Shown: one piece after another, positions 21,301-35,700 of the stretch
How positions within the stretch are numbered: position 1 is the stretch's first letter
Layout: the number at the start of each line of letters is the position of its first letter
NCBI GenBank assembly: GCA_947846985.1
Contig: CANTUZ010000026.1
Location: forward strand, 53,550,730-53,614,729
Reading direction: 5' to 3'
DNA length: 64,000 bases
Source of the DNA: Fratercula arctica
Lineage: Eukaryota; Chordata; Aves; Charadriiformes; Alcidae
Notes under the pieces: model-generated
Seen by the model: only the letters and a program-made list of their open reading frames with translations
What the model was told of the DNA's origin: nothing
Database searches by the model: none
Made by a program: the position numbers and the translations under genes

Positions 21301-23795
21301 TCCACCCAGTGAACTGCTGAGTGCCTCTATTCTCATCTAAGCTAATTGGACTAGTGTTTATCTAGTAGACAGAATAGTCCCTAATGCAAGGTCTTACCCT
21401 GCAGTCCTGGTGCACACAACTAATCCTTTCTCAAGTCAATAGGTCTACTCATGTGATTGGGATTGAAGGTGATGAGATTCCTAATTCTGTCAGCACATCG
21501 TGGCTGTAGGACCAACAAAGCAAGAATAGACAAAGACAATGAAAGGAAAACATGCATAGAAAAGTGAAAAGCAAAGAACTGGTACCTCTTTCTCTTAGAG
21601 GAGAAAGGCATAAATTAACATATGGAAATGTAGTAGAGACAACAAAATTATTTGCATCATAAAGGTTCTTTCCAATGTTTACCTAAAAATTACTTTAAGA
21701 TATCAACAATTTAACGTTTCATATGCAATTAAATATTATATGAATATATATGTTTCATATATATATATGAGAGATGGTAGACTTAATCACAAATAAACAG
21801 TGCAAACAATCATTCTAAATTAAAATTTAATCTACTTAGTACCAATTACAGAAATAATTAAAAAAAAAAATCTAAAACAAAACAGCTTAATCATCCTGTT
21901 CACCTAGGTCTTACATCTCATGTTTAAGCACATAGCAAAATTTGTAATCCTGCCACTATGAGCAACTTTGACCTGTGGCTGAACTTCCTGGGAAAGGAAC
22001 TGAGTGTGTAGCATCTTCCTTAGGCTGAATTGAGAGAATTCCTAGAATTAAAATATTTTCTCGTTTACAACTTCATGAAATATAACTGAAACCTCAGGTA
22101 TCACAATCAGATTGTGGACCTCTATTAGACTATTGTTCCTATTGTCATAAATACGTGTCAATCTGCAGATCTCACATAAGACACCTCTAAATACGAGTTT
22201 GATACCCTTAACATATGTGCATATGTAACTTTTTAAGAGAATATTGATTTTTATCTGGCACAGTCTCGTATTCAGAACTACAGATAAATATCAGTCCCAG
22301 CTCTTACCTGTCTGTCCTTTAAAGCCTTGTCTTTGGCTTTAAGATCATTCTTCCCACTGAGAACAGAGCTCAGCTGGCAGGTTTGGCTGTCTGTCAAGAT
22401 TTGACTTAAAGACACCTGGAGAAAACAGGGAGGTATAGTTTCATCCTGAAAATTGACAATGTAAACATTCCAACGTGTCTGCTGTGAAATAAATACAGGA
22501 CTCTCCCAGTTCCCCTAGAACATCTTCCAAAAGACAGGGGAGAATGTCTGCATTTTTGCAGGCAACTGATGGATGTGTTAGTGCACTGGCATATTCAGTC
22601 GTTTAGCCTCACACAAAATTAAAAAGTTTCCAGAAGTGGAAGTCAATGACTGTGTCTTGAAAGAAGAATTTCTACGCAGTTGTTTGTCTAGCTGTGTATC
22701 ACTGCACAGTGACATGTAACATGAGTCTGATAATGCCAATGCAACAATTTAAAAAGCTTTATCCTAATCCTCATATATTATAATGAAATCCATGTATCTT
22801 CATAACACTTCAGTTCAATATAAATTTAAGTTCTCACTTTAGTGGTCAGCCACAAGAAAATGACTGACTAACTAAACATGGATGCAAAGCTCAGGTCCTA
22901 GTTGAGGGTTTAGGGATTCTTCATTTGTCTCAAATTATTGAAGTGCACAAATAGTAACATCCATAATGTTTCCCTTGTGCTGAGCCTTGTTTGATACCAC
23001 ATTTCTTATTAAATTTAACCCGTGAAATTTCCCACCGGCCCATTGAGAAACACAAATAAACTTTTTAATTTTTATCTTCTTGATTTTGTGAGAATAATAG
23101 TATTTAAAAATTAGTTTTTCCACTGCCATTTAATTTTGAGTGCAGTAGGTCTTCAATACTAAGCCAGCATTAACAGTTAATCTTACATTTAACAAGTTTC
23201 CCTATGAGACGAAAAAATCATCTAAGAAATTTTCTTCTTTCCACAAACAAATGCAAGGGACAACCCAAACTGTGAGATGCAGATTGGTCTTGGTTTGCTC
23301 TGCATGCAGCTCAGTTATGCAGTCCTAACAGGCTTTTTATTCTCTTATATTGTCTGAATTTTTCTCAAGAGAAAAACCAATGATTGTTAAGTATTCCATT
23401 ATGTATATAAGTAAGATTGAATTTAAAATGAATGCTTAAAACAAAATATTCATCTCTAAAAATCAGAATTAGATAAAATCATAGGCTGGAAAAGGTCAGC
23501 CTCTGCCCAAATCTTCCACAGACTTCGAAGAGTATTGGTTCAGGCCCCATAGCTGAGATCATCAGACCTTCACTGTAAGCCATTTGGAAAACTCTGAAAA
23601 TTTGGTCCCAAATAACTAAGAGAAGAAAATAGATGCATTAGTACCTGCTCTAGCACTTCTCTATTTTTCATTATAACCAGTCAGTTCTTACACAAGAGAA
23701 AAGCCAAGAGCCAAGTTAAAGAGCCTGAGAGAGTTAGAGAGCAAAATTATTGCAGAGAAACTTTCTCATCATTCAATGTCTTCTCTCCCACGCAG

Positions 23796-26700
23796 AAGAG
23801 CACAACCCAGATGCCCTCAGTTCTTAGAAATGAGTAGAAAAAGAAGAAAAAGCTGCAAGGGCAGAAAGAGCTCTGATTCCAGAGAATGTAAGTTTACAGA
23901 AATGTTTAACTTGAAGTAAAAACATTGGAATCATAGGTGGTTATTCTCCATTTACTCATCAAGAGAGAAATCCATCTTTGTGCCCAAAGCTGTTCATCAG
24001 ATTGCAAATATTTACACTGAAGTGTGGGTACATACAGGTAATGTCTTGATGAGGCTAGCTGTTTTATTTTAGTTGAGTTATTTCTGGCAAAGCCTTTCCA
24101 AACATGTTAATGTTTAATTGCCTCAAATTTTCAGCATTCTTGCTATAAATTTCACAGTGTTGTCTGAGTTTAACAGCTTGTTCTGATCCTACTTAGGTAG
24201 ATGTCACTGTAAACTGTTATCCTCTAATGCACGTGAACTATTCTAAAAAAAAGCCCAAGCAAGGCAGAATTTTATGTAATTGTATGAATGCCATGAAATC
24301 TTGCCTAGTACAGCTCCTGCCAGGAAACAGTATTTTCTTCTGCTTCGAACAGAGAACTGTGGCTCACGCCTCCTGGCAATGTGCCACTGATCTGCAGTGT
24401 GATTGTGACAATATTCATTAATCCCTTTATTTGCTCATCTGTAAAAGGATTATAAAAGTCAAGTTCCATGCAATTTACCCCAAACTGCAAACATGCAATG
24501 GGATATTGATTGTCCCAGTGCGTTCACAGGAATGAAGTAAATACTGAGAGGAGCAATGGAAGTAAAAAGGGTAAATCTTTCTATATGCAAATAGAATACC
24601 TTATTCCCTAGCAACTGTACAACCTTCTGAGAAAAAATCAGTGTAGATATATTAATTTTCTCCAATCAGAGTGACTTAACATGGCCTACCCTGTTTATCT
24701 GACTTCACATTACTTATCAGATAATTAAGACAAAAGAAGTTAATAATGAAAAAAAATATGTTGTGGAAAATACACTACACCTTAAAGATAAAATAGTCAT
24801 TTTCTTTGAAAAGTGTATCAAAGCTAATCATACATTTGTGATAGTGCTTACCGAATCATGGGAAACATGTTGTTTTTTTTTTTCTTTTTTTTACCTTAAA
24901 TTAGATGAACAGTTGTCACCCATTTGTAAATGCCAGCAAAATGTAGGAAGCCTTGAAAATAAAGCAGATGAGGCTCTGGCTCACTTCACTGAGCCACTGG
25001 ATGTAAAGGGTACTGAAGAAGATGGAAAAGATCATGAAAACAAGAATCAGAGTAGCTCAGATGCATCTGAAGATAGAGACCTTGATAATGTATCAGACAG
25101 TGAAAAAGAAGGAAAGAAAGAAAAGAACTACCCTGCTCAAATGTTCTCTCCTCAGCAAGATGAAATCCTAGCTACAGTAACTTTGGGTGAATCAGAGGGG
25201 TCATCCACAGGAAAAATTACACTCTGGGGCAAGCCAGACTCTGCAGAGTTTGTTAGCTTGTCTACTGGAAAAATTACTGCAGAAGTAAAATACGGTTCTT
25301 TTAATGTTAAACTAGAAGTTAAGAATGTTTCTTTCTTTGATTCTGGAACAAACCTTGTAGCTGAAAAAAGGAAAAGTTCAAAGAACAATAAACGTTGTCA
25401 TGAAAGACGATACCAGAAAAGCCAGTGTTCAAAATGTTCGAAGTACCAGTGTCCTTCAACTGACAATTCAGCAGAACACAATGGGAATTATAAGGGATCC
25501 TCTAAACATAAAATTCGAACTGCCATCAACAAAAATGCCTCCTTGAAAATGAACATTGAAGCAAAGGAAATTAAAGTGGAATATACCAGCAGAAAGAAAA
25601 ATCTAAAGGTTAACATCAAACCTGGTGAACAGACAGAGAGCAAAACCTGCAACAGGGAACATGAAGATACATATTGGAGTGAAACAGATTATTCTGTAAC
25701 AGAGGCACCTTGCAATACAGATTGTGAGTCATCTTTTAGCATTCATGAAAAAGTAGACTATACATTCCCAGATGAATTTATGCTTCTCCCTCCACCTAAA
25801 GAATTTGCTGACAGTGACAAAACGCATTTGGATACAATTGCAGAGGGGGTGTCTTTGTCAGATTCCAGAAAGGAATCTGACAGCCTCTCTGCAGCCTTGA
25901 GAATCTGGGGGGAAGAAAATTATTTCTGTAAACATAACAAAAAGGACTATGAAGACCACACCAATGAAAAGGAAGATTTTTCAAAAGATAAAATACTTTT
26001 CTCAAACATAAATAATACAAATTGTCTTGTAGCTAGTAATACCTTGAACAACCCAAATGCCGGGAAGGACCGTATCAGTAAGAACAATGTATTAAGTCAA
26101 GAAAGAAATACCTGTGACAAATGCAGAAACACAGGGCAAAAACTAGCAAGAAGAAAGTCTTTCCCAGATACTACCCTTGATGTACCATCACCAGTTCACC
26201 CTAGAAGGGATTCTGGCTTTTATTCATTGCCCTCCTTAAAAGTATTGCCTAAGGAGACCAAAGCAGGAGACGTCTATAACGGGAACTCACATGTTCATAC
26301 CAGCTATCCAGAACTTTCTAAGTGTCCTGACTTGACCTCCTCACTGAAAAGTTTGAGAGGTCTGAAGTCTTCATATCAATTTGCTTTCACATCATTTGAT
26401 CATAATATTACCATTTATCCATCTGAGCCTGAAGAAAGTCAAGATGACACTTCTTTACTGAATGACTATGCAGACTATGTGGGGCAAGGTGAAGAAACAG
26501 AAGAAACATTAATGGAAAGTCTTCATTCCAGTGGTACTATAAATGAGAAAAAAGAAAATGGGCATGAGGAGTCTCTGAGAAACCTAGCCATATGGGAGGA
26601 AAACTTTGAGTCTACTGAAGATGTTTTAGATGAAGGGACACCAGAGTACAACCATCTAGAAACACACATTGAATTGCAGAACAAAGCTCAGCTGGTACAG

Positions 26701-29700
26701 GTCTTTCCACGTTCTAGAAGCCCTTTGGGTGAATTTATTAATGACAAGGAAAGTGCTAGTTATGCATCTACAGAAAGCTCCCCAAACCAACTTTCAGCTT
26801 TACAGCAAAATGTTCACCAACCCCCTGCAGAGCCTGAAGTAACAAAGAAAAGGAGAGGGTCTGTAATGACTGTGATAACTGGAGAAGTAGAACGACGACT
26901 TATCCAAGGTGACAATAAATTGATAACTGATTCTTTTGGCTCTGCAGTAAGAAAAGAGCCTAAACTTCCCTGTAGTATACAAGAAGAATCCCTGCTGTCA
27001 TCCTTGCTATTAGATCCTGAGGAGCATGACATAAATAATGAATCAGAAAGCTTTTCTGAGATACAAGACGTATCTGGGAATATCCTTGTTGACTCAGATT
27101 ACCATAATGATTCAGCACAGGCTGACATATTATCTACCTCTTCAGCATATCCAGAAAAGAAAGACAATTTCACAGAACCTTCAAATGTCCAGGAAAGACC
27201 TGAGAACTTTTGCAGTAAACAGTCAACTGATGATAGCTTCAGGAGAGAGCCTGGAGCACATCAGCTACCTCAGTTAGTCAAATCCAACTCTGATGAAGTT
27301 GAGAAAAAGACTGAAATGAAAGAAGATTTTCATCAGAAGCCAGACATCCCCCCATTATCAGTAAAACAGATTAGTCAGAAAGGTAGGTGTTATAAGAGTT
27401 TTAGAGTTAATACACACCTTTTGCATAGGTGGTTTAGTGCTTTCATTACATTTTTCAGGGGAAAAATGAAAGTATAGTATAACTTTACAAAGAGATGATA
27501 TTGGTATGCTCGGCCATTTCATTATAATATGCAGTTATTGTGCTGAGCATCCTAGGAACCATCTTGTAGACCCAAGTAACTTAATGAAAATTAAAAATAA
27601 AAAAAGAAAGTGGGTTCCCTACATTAAACAGTCAACCCATCCTATACATCTAGTGAGAGAAGCAAACACCAAAACAGGAAAGAATTTTTTGTAGTTGCTA
27701 TGTGGCAGGAACTGAGAGCTCTAGTCAGTGTTTGAAACCATATAAATCTGGTTTTGGAATCTATGTGATCTACAGGAATACTGAATTCTAAATATATCTC
27801 AGTTCTAATTCTGGCTGAGCCTTTACATGTCATGGAATGACCATAATGGATCATTTAACCTTCTTTTCTCTTTTCTTTATGTAGTTAAGAAAACAGCATA
27901 TGAAAAAGAAATATTTTTAATAGCTAATCTTTTACAAAATTTCTTGTCTTGCCTTCTGTAACCTATCTACCTGTATCCATAACTGGTCATTTAAAAGCAG
28001 TGTTCTAAATCATAAAAATGTAAAGCCGTACTGGGACTGCACACCACAGTGTAAACTTTTTATATTGTGAATATGTACACACATATATGTGTGTGTGCGC
28101 GTTTCTGAAATATCACTCCAAACACTTTATTTTTTTTTTTTTATTAATCAACTTATATGCAAATATAATTCAGATCATCCTTTCCAGAAGAGCATGTTTC
28201 CGACAGGTTTGGAGGTTAGGAGTTTCATACTGTGAAAAATGCATACTTTCTTATCATGGGAGAAGGTCTTCAATAATCTTAGTAAAAAGCACCAGAAATT
28301 TTTTAATAATCTTTCTAGTTGATGATATCTGCAGAAAATACTGGTATGTCCTCCGAGGTTTTCTTGTTTGGCACTAGTAATGGAAATTTCAAAAACACCT
28401 GAAGTCTATGTGGACTATATAGATACACTATATGGGTAGATATTGCTATATAGATCAAGATCTAAAATACTAAAATAAAGATAATTAATTAAATGGAAAT
28501 TGCTTTAGAACAAGAAAGAAGACACTGAAGTAAGCCTGCATGCTTAAAAACCTTGACTTCCCATACATTAGACCTCTGTGGTTAAACACACAGCACAGAA
28601 GTGAGATGTAGCTATTTCTTGTATTTTAATGTTATTCTCTCTTCTTCCCTTTTGCCCCTTGCTAAGATTTGTCTGTGTGTGTTCTTTCTCTTACCTATCA
28701 CCTCACCTGGTCTGCAAGTTTGACCCTCTTTTGGTCTATGCTTGTATTTTGTTTTTACATCTGTGTTATTCTTAGCAATGCTGTGGAGGTGATGCCTTAA
28801 ATGAGTAAATGTGTACATACAGAAAGAAGTATAAGCATTTAAAGTTTTAAAGCTCATAAATGTGAATCAAAGTCCACTTGTAATATGGGAATACCATCCT
28901 ACTTAGTCAAGACATTGGCCACAAGGGGTAATGTGTGACTTCCTGTGCTCGGTAGTTCAGTGAAACTGTAAAGGAAACGCGGCATTATTCAACAAAGAGT
29001 GCAAGAATCTAGAACAGAGGAGAAAAACAGATGCGAATGTTGTAAACAGAAATGGGGAGAGGAGGCCAGGCAATCTAGAAGTCTGCTGGTGTTGTGGGAA
29101 CTCAGCTATTATCAGGGGGACAAGGACTCATGCAAAGGGCACAACAAGAAATCGATTTCCTGACTCTCAGCAATAGTCAACTGCCCTGGAAAAGGGGCTC
29201 AGTGACACAGGTCTGTGATGGAGATCTGACTGCAGCCAGAAACAGGCTATTGAGCCAAGACAGCGCTTACACAGTCGTCAAGGGAGCTGGGGTCATTTTC
29301 TCCCTATCTGCCCTTGCCAGTCGGTGCAGTTGCATTTTCAGAACAGAATCTAACACAAAGTCTGTTTGCCAATTGTTGTCTTAGCTGAAATAGTAATACA
29401 ACAAATAAATTTATACTGCCCTACCAAGAAAGAAACCTAAAGTAGAAAGGTGTATCCTCCTTTCATCTGCATGTGTGTCGCGCAAGGTTTTTAATGTTTA
29501 AAAAGCACTTTATATATCTACATAGTGACCATTTCAGAAATGTATGAGCATTTTTAACTAAAATCCATGAGAAATGTATATTTTTCTTCATAAAAATGGC
29601 GCCATACAAATGACTATATAGCTTTTAACTACAGATACAACTACCACAAGGTAATCACCTGTACTTTTCTCTGCATGAAGATGTCAGTTAGTCTAAAATA

Positions 29701-32700
29701 TATACTCTATGAATATTTTCATTATTGTTTGGTATTTTCATTTCTATCTTTGGTTAGGTTATTGTTGTAGTTAGAATGTGGAAATTTTAAACAATAAAAT
29801 TGCTTAAGTTGTCTTACGCATTCCTCACAAACAATGTCTGGTTATAATTTAGACTTGAAATCAGAAATGAATAAAACCAGAAAGCTACCTTTGATGAAAG
29901 ACACCAGAGCAAGCGATAGTTCCCAGGAAGAAGCAATAGACCAGTGGGCCAGGAGACGGAAACAGTTCAAAGACAGCAAAAAATGCAGTTCAACTGGAGG
30001 AAGCTCCATAAACAGCACGATCACTGAGGGATCAAGTAAGTACTTTAGTCTTACAACTATATTCTTTCTCCTTCATGTGATTGACACTCTGGCAGGGTTT
30101 TCAGCTAACCAAATTGATCTTCAGTTCATAGCCTGAATCTCTGTCTTAGTCATTATCATGAGCAAGCATATTTTATTTAATTGAGCAGTTCTTCACAATG
30201 GGAGTTAGTATCCTCTCTCCTTCATGTAACCAAATGAACACACTGACTGGAAAAAAGTCGATTGTACCATCCTTGTCCATGTGCAATTAATGTTAAGACA
30301 AGCTCTAGGCACAGATAAAGAGGTAATCACTTACAGCAGCAAGCTTTGAGGGTGTAACAAAAATCATAATCCTGCCTATTTTGCTTATGTCAAAGCCATG
30401 ATGAGCTGGGAGTCCTTTTCTCCTAACTAAGATAACCACCTGCTCCACCTTTTCTCTTCAGGCTTTTTGCCTAGATTGTCCTCCCCTGTCCCTCCAGTTA
30501 CTGAAACAGTCCCATAACTGTCTCATTAAGAAATATGTCACCTCACCATATGCTTGTGCCTGTACCAAACTCATCAGCTTAAATCACACAGGAAGGAACT
30601 TTAAAGATGAACTTCTTAGTGAATTTACATTTCATGCAGATGGAGTCCCCAAGCAAGGATTGCACAGTCTAGGAGAGAACATATGTGGTACACTGCCTTT
30701 GCCTTCTGTTTTACTATTTTAGTAATGCAAGACATGCTTCGTACGGATGAAGAAATGTGCACTTCCCTGTGGAAATATTTTGTGCTATAATTGTTACTTT
30801 TGGTAAGGAAGTTTTATTTGTAGGTATATAACCTCCTTTTTGAAGAAGGTTAAATGCAAACCTATAGAAGACTGACAGCTGTAAGACTTCAGTGCAGGTC
30901 CAACACAAGATAAACTGTAAATATATTCTATTCCTGTACTGAACAGGTAAGTCCTACATCAGCAGGGCCGCAATTCACTACCTAAATATAGGAGTAAGTT
31001 GCTAGCTGGAACACCAATAGGGTTCTGAGATACGTGACTTATAGGGGACCCATGCCTTTTTGAAGCAGTAACTGCACGGCAAGTGAGATACCCTAAGGCA
31101 TCTAATACGGTACTGGACACCTATATTCAGATCATAGACTCATAGAGTGGTTACAGTTGGAAGGGACCTTAAAGATCATGTAGGTCCAACCTCCCTGCCT
31201 TGGGCAGGGACATCACCCGCTAGACCAGGTTGCTCAAAGCACCATCCAACCTGACCTTGAACACTTCCAGGGATGAGGCATCCATAACCTCCCTGGGCAA
31301 CCTGTTCAATGTCTCACCACTCCCACAGTAAAAAATTTCTTTCAAATACCTAACCTAAATCTACCCTCTTTCAATTTAAAACCACTACTCCGCATCCTAT
31401 CATCACAATCCCTGATAGAGTCCCTCCCTATCTTTCCTGTAGGCCACCTTCAAGTACTGGACAGCTGCTATAAGGTCTCCCTGGAGCTATCTCTTCTCCA
31501 GGCTGAACAATCCCAACTCTCTCAGCCTGTCCTCATAGCAGAGGTGCTCCGGCTCCCCATGATCATCCTTGTGGCCCTCCTCTGGACTCGCTCCAACAGG
31601 TCCCTGTCCTTCTTATGTTGGGGACCCCAGAGGTGCACGCAGTACTCCAGGGGGGGTCTCACGAGAGCAGAGGGGTAGAATCACCTCCCTTGACCTGCTG
31701 GCCACACTTCTTTTGATGGAGCCCAGGATGCGGTTGGCTTTCTGGGCTGTGAGCACACATTGCTGGCTCATGTTGAACTTCTCATCTACCAACACCCCCA
31801 AGTCCTTCTCCTCAGAGATGCTCTCTGCCCAGCCTGTATTTGTGCTTGGGGTTACCCCAACCCATTTGCAGGACCTTGCACTTGGCCTTGTTGAATGTCA
31901 TGAAGTAACTTGTTGAGCTTTATGAGATAACTGAGTCAATCCCTAAGTTTCTAAGGCTTGTTAACAAATCAGCAGGGATGACTGATATTTCACATGGAAA
32001 TGTAAAAGCTGTTTATTGGTAGTAGTTTCCATTCTTCGGCCCTAGGACAGATCCAAGTCCAGAGCAAGGAGATTAGAAAGTTACCATGTCAAACCATCAG
32101 AGCTCAAAAAACCTACCAGGAGGTACATGTACCAAGATACTAATTCATTTCAACAGTAATGTCTCCTGCATATAAAGCCAGACCATAAATTTTACTAGGT
32201 CAGGCACATGCTGGTTTCATCAAAAAAATATAAAATAAAAAGTTAAAAATAAAACAAACAATCAAACCAAAAAAGACTAAGTTGCAAGAGGTGGAACTGC
32301 TTTCCTTGAGATGAAGTTTTTGGCAGCACATGGCATGAACCTGAAGTCATGCAGAACAGGTGAGTGAGCAGACAATTCTGTCACAAATGCTAGTATCTAG
32401 TAATTTCGAATAGCGTGCTGCAGGCCTAAGACTTCAGTCCCTTTTGCTTTGGTAGTTAGGCTGTTCCCTGGTGTTTGCAGACTTAAGGCAGCTCTAATCA
32501 ATATTTGGAAGCAGCAGCTCCTTACATGCTTACTTCCAGCCACTGAGAATAATCTAAGTGCAGCTTGTTCCTGACACTCATAAACTGCTCAGTTTGACAT
32601 CTGTGTTGAAAACTCAAGGAGGGGATTGGTGAAAAGACATTTAAGAAAAGTCCTGGCATAACTCCATGATGCAGCATGGCAGCATTTCTTTCTCTGATTT

Positions 32701-35700
32701 TGCCTATTTGCCAGATTTTAAACTCTACTACAATTATAACAATTCAATATTAAACTGGCAAAATACTGTGTTGTACTGAATTGCTTGGTTTTCTTAATTT
32801 ATAAACTCATGGTAGAAAGCTAAGATGTGCTTTAAACATATCAACCTAGTAGTATTTTTTTTTGTTTATTTTTGTTTATTTACTAGTAGCTTTCTATACA
32901 GTTAATCATGCCATCTTTTTATACAGTTGATCATGCCATCTCATACTTTCTGCATAAGAGAGAAGCCAGTTGATGTGAAGTATTTACTTCCATAGACACA
33001 GTTAAGCAAACTGTCCAAGCGAAAAAAGACTGCCATTCAGATGTACTCAGGAAGTAACTTGCTGAACAAAACTAAATAAAGGTTAATTTTTATCTTTTCT
33101 GTTTGGAAACTGGAAATCTTTCTGCATAATTGCCACATCAAACACCGGATAAACAAAGCAAACTGATCCTTTCTCCTGTCTGCATTACACAAGGCATTTT
33201 GTACTGAAAGGAACATGGTTATTTTTTTTTCCTCTCAGACAATTTATACTAAAGCATATTTTCAGTCTATCTGTTAGCGCAGTCTCTGATGGTCTTTTTT
33301 CTTTAGCAGAGAATTAGAGCTTTCCTCCATCTCCATGTTAATCTAGCTGACATTATTTGACCCAGTGGACTCATTGCAAGACATTGTGAATGTAAATTAA
33401 TATAAAATATGAATAGGAAAATCCTCATGATAACACATGTAACATCATACAAATATTCAACAGCCTAGGACAAGTTCTATACTAAAAACAAAAACCAAAC
33501 CAAAACAAACAAAAAACCCTCAACTATCCTTTCCTCATCTCCTTTTTAATAAAACTACATGCACTCATCTGGAAGAGCTAAGATTAAGCAAACAGCAAAT
33601 ACAGTCATCATTACCTGAGTCATGCCGAGTACTTTTCAGCTTCTGTCTTCCCATATGCACTGAACTCATACTAAATTTCTAGAGAACTTGCTTGGTTTCC
33701 TAATCAAAGAAAAACTTAACAATTGGCTAAAGCCAGACTTCTCTTAAAGAGGTGCAGCTCCTGTTTTGACCATTTGCGTTTGGCATTCAAGTTCAATATG
33801 ACATAGCATCCAATATTGTGATCTTGTATTTGGACATCTTTGCAGACTGCCCCTTTAACAGCAGCAAAATTGCAGAACTAAGTACAGACATTACAAACCA
33901 TTCATTAAGAAGCTTGTGGCACTTCTTCCATGCTGACTAGCTGTGGTCTGTTATTCTTCATGCATTTTCCCTGCTGACATTACTTTTACTTGTTTTATTC
34001 TCATGACAGTAAATTCAGAGGATGCTCGGTCAGTAGATCTGGGACTACATTCTGAAAATGAGGACAGAGGTTTTTATACAGAAAACTTTCATTCTGCTTC
34101 CTGGGTTTTCAGAGGAGATGATGTCTCACCAAATAATAGTCCTAGATGTCTCAGCAAAAGGCCTAGACCAGTGGCAGGTAAGTTGACTAAAGCAACTGGT
34201 AATAAATGTCATAAAAATGTATTTATTTTGGGCCCTCTGAGGATTCCAGGGGATCAGCATTTTGGAGAAGATGCTGGATGCTTATGCTGAAGACAGGAAA
34301 AAGAGCAACCCAAGACGCTAAAAGGTTATAAAAAAATGTAAATAAGTAGTTTTATTTAGCTACAGTCTTGCAAAATATCATAATTACTTGACAAAATTGA
34401 TACTGCTAAAAGTTCATAATTAAACCTTATCCCTTGCTGCATGATAAGGGTAGAAGCAGTGCAATTTCATAGCTTCTTCAGACAGGGAAAAATCAGAGAT
34501 CTATTTGTGGACATAAAGTATTATAATGGTCATAAAAATGTTATCCCTCAAACTTTCAAACATAGTAAATCCAGAAAGAAAAGAATCAAGTTTGCTATGG
34601 GTACGAAGCATTGTTCTATTTGTTGTTTAAACCCGGTCATGCAAACAGATATAATGAATAACTTTTGCAGGAGGATGGGAGGTTTTCCTTCACTTTTCAA
34701 ATAGTAAGTTACTGAAAAGTTAAACAGTTCAAAGAACTAAGACAAACTGAAACACCCCAGTAGCTTTCTAGGAGATAGTTCTTTGCTCAAGCTTATAAAT
34801 CATTCACAATGTGAGAGAAAACAAATATCCTCTACAAATTTCCAGAGATGACAAATCTCCCTTAAAATATATGAGAATGTTCTGGAGAGCCATTTTGGTT
34901 GCCTGTTCTCCCAGGGGAGAGCTCAGAAGTTCATCAACGTAGTTAAAGTAGGTTCTGAAGTATCTGTGCTCTTTTAGACAGGTAATGTCAGCTGGCCTGC
35001 TAGTAAAGTAACCTTTGAAGCAATTTCTAACTTCCAAATAGTGCACAATTTGAAGACAAACACAGTAGGACAGTCAAACAATCAAAAGCAGGTAGTCTGA
35101 GAATTTACACTGAAGTCCTTCATGAGTAGAAGTTTTACTAATGAGCCAGACTATTTGAGACACAATAGTAGCACTAGACCCTGAGAAAAAGTTGGAAGTA
35201 GGCAATTAGACCCTGATCTTCCTTTTTACTGAGGATGATCCCTTTATGTGTTAAATTCTGCTGACTTGAAAGAGATTTCACACGGGTACTGGTGGCAGGA
35301 GATGCCAGTGTGGTGGGGTATTGGACTAGAGGACTGGGAGGCAGTGGGAGCAGGGAGTGGACAAGGAAAGGTGCATGAAAGGAAAAGAAACAATTGGTAT
35401 CCAAAAGATAGAGACCTTCTAAAATATAAAAAGAATGAAACTACAAGAAATAGATTTAAACTCATTTGAAAATTTAGATTGTATTTTGTATTTGCAGCTT
35501 AGAGGTCTGGCACAGAGAGCAGGAGTGCTTTTCTCTCCCAGAATGCTGTAGGTAGAGTGGAACGTCTGAACACTTCTCTACCTCTTCATTACAAAATCCA
35601 GACACTTAACTTAAACTGCTGATGAAAGTACACTTCGATGATTCTGTCTGTCTTTGCCCTAACATGGATGACATTTGATGGCGTGGTGTGAGGGGGGTAC

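Larger units (their letters stand above)
12986..23795. other. Intergenic gap between NUDT12 and PDZPH1
   Basis: AT-rich spacer of 10.8 kb that should contain the NUDT12 3' UTR and the promoter or 5' UTR of PDZPH1. No CpG island is present. Recognised contents are listed separately: an unexplained ORF at 14.4-14.7 kb, a poly(T) run at 16827-16849, a diverged tandem duplication near 17.0 kb, a CR1 fragment at 18.2 kb and an AT palindrome near 21.75 kb. The rest shows nothing I recognise. Confidence 0.5.

Noticed and set aside
21735..21775. CATATATATATATG palindrome and flanking AT dinucleotide runs
   Set aside because: It is a simple TA microsatellite of a kind common in AT-rich intergenic DNA; nothing else points to a function.
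24763..24904. Apparent start of the long 904-codon frame at 24763
   Set aside because: The codon at 24763 is GTG, not ATG, and the next 142 nt end in a T-rich tract plus AAATTAG, a splice acceptor. It is intron sequence; the exon begins at 24905.
34441..34704. 87-codon plus-strand ORF after PDZPH1 exon 4
   Set aside because: It lies in the intron, has no splice sites in phase with the neighbouring exons and no recognisable domain.
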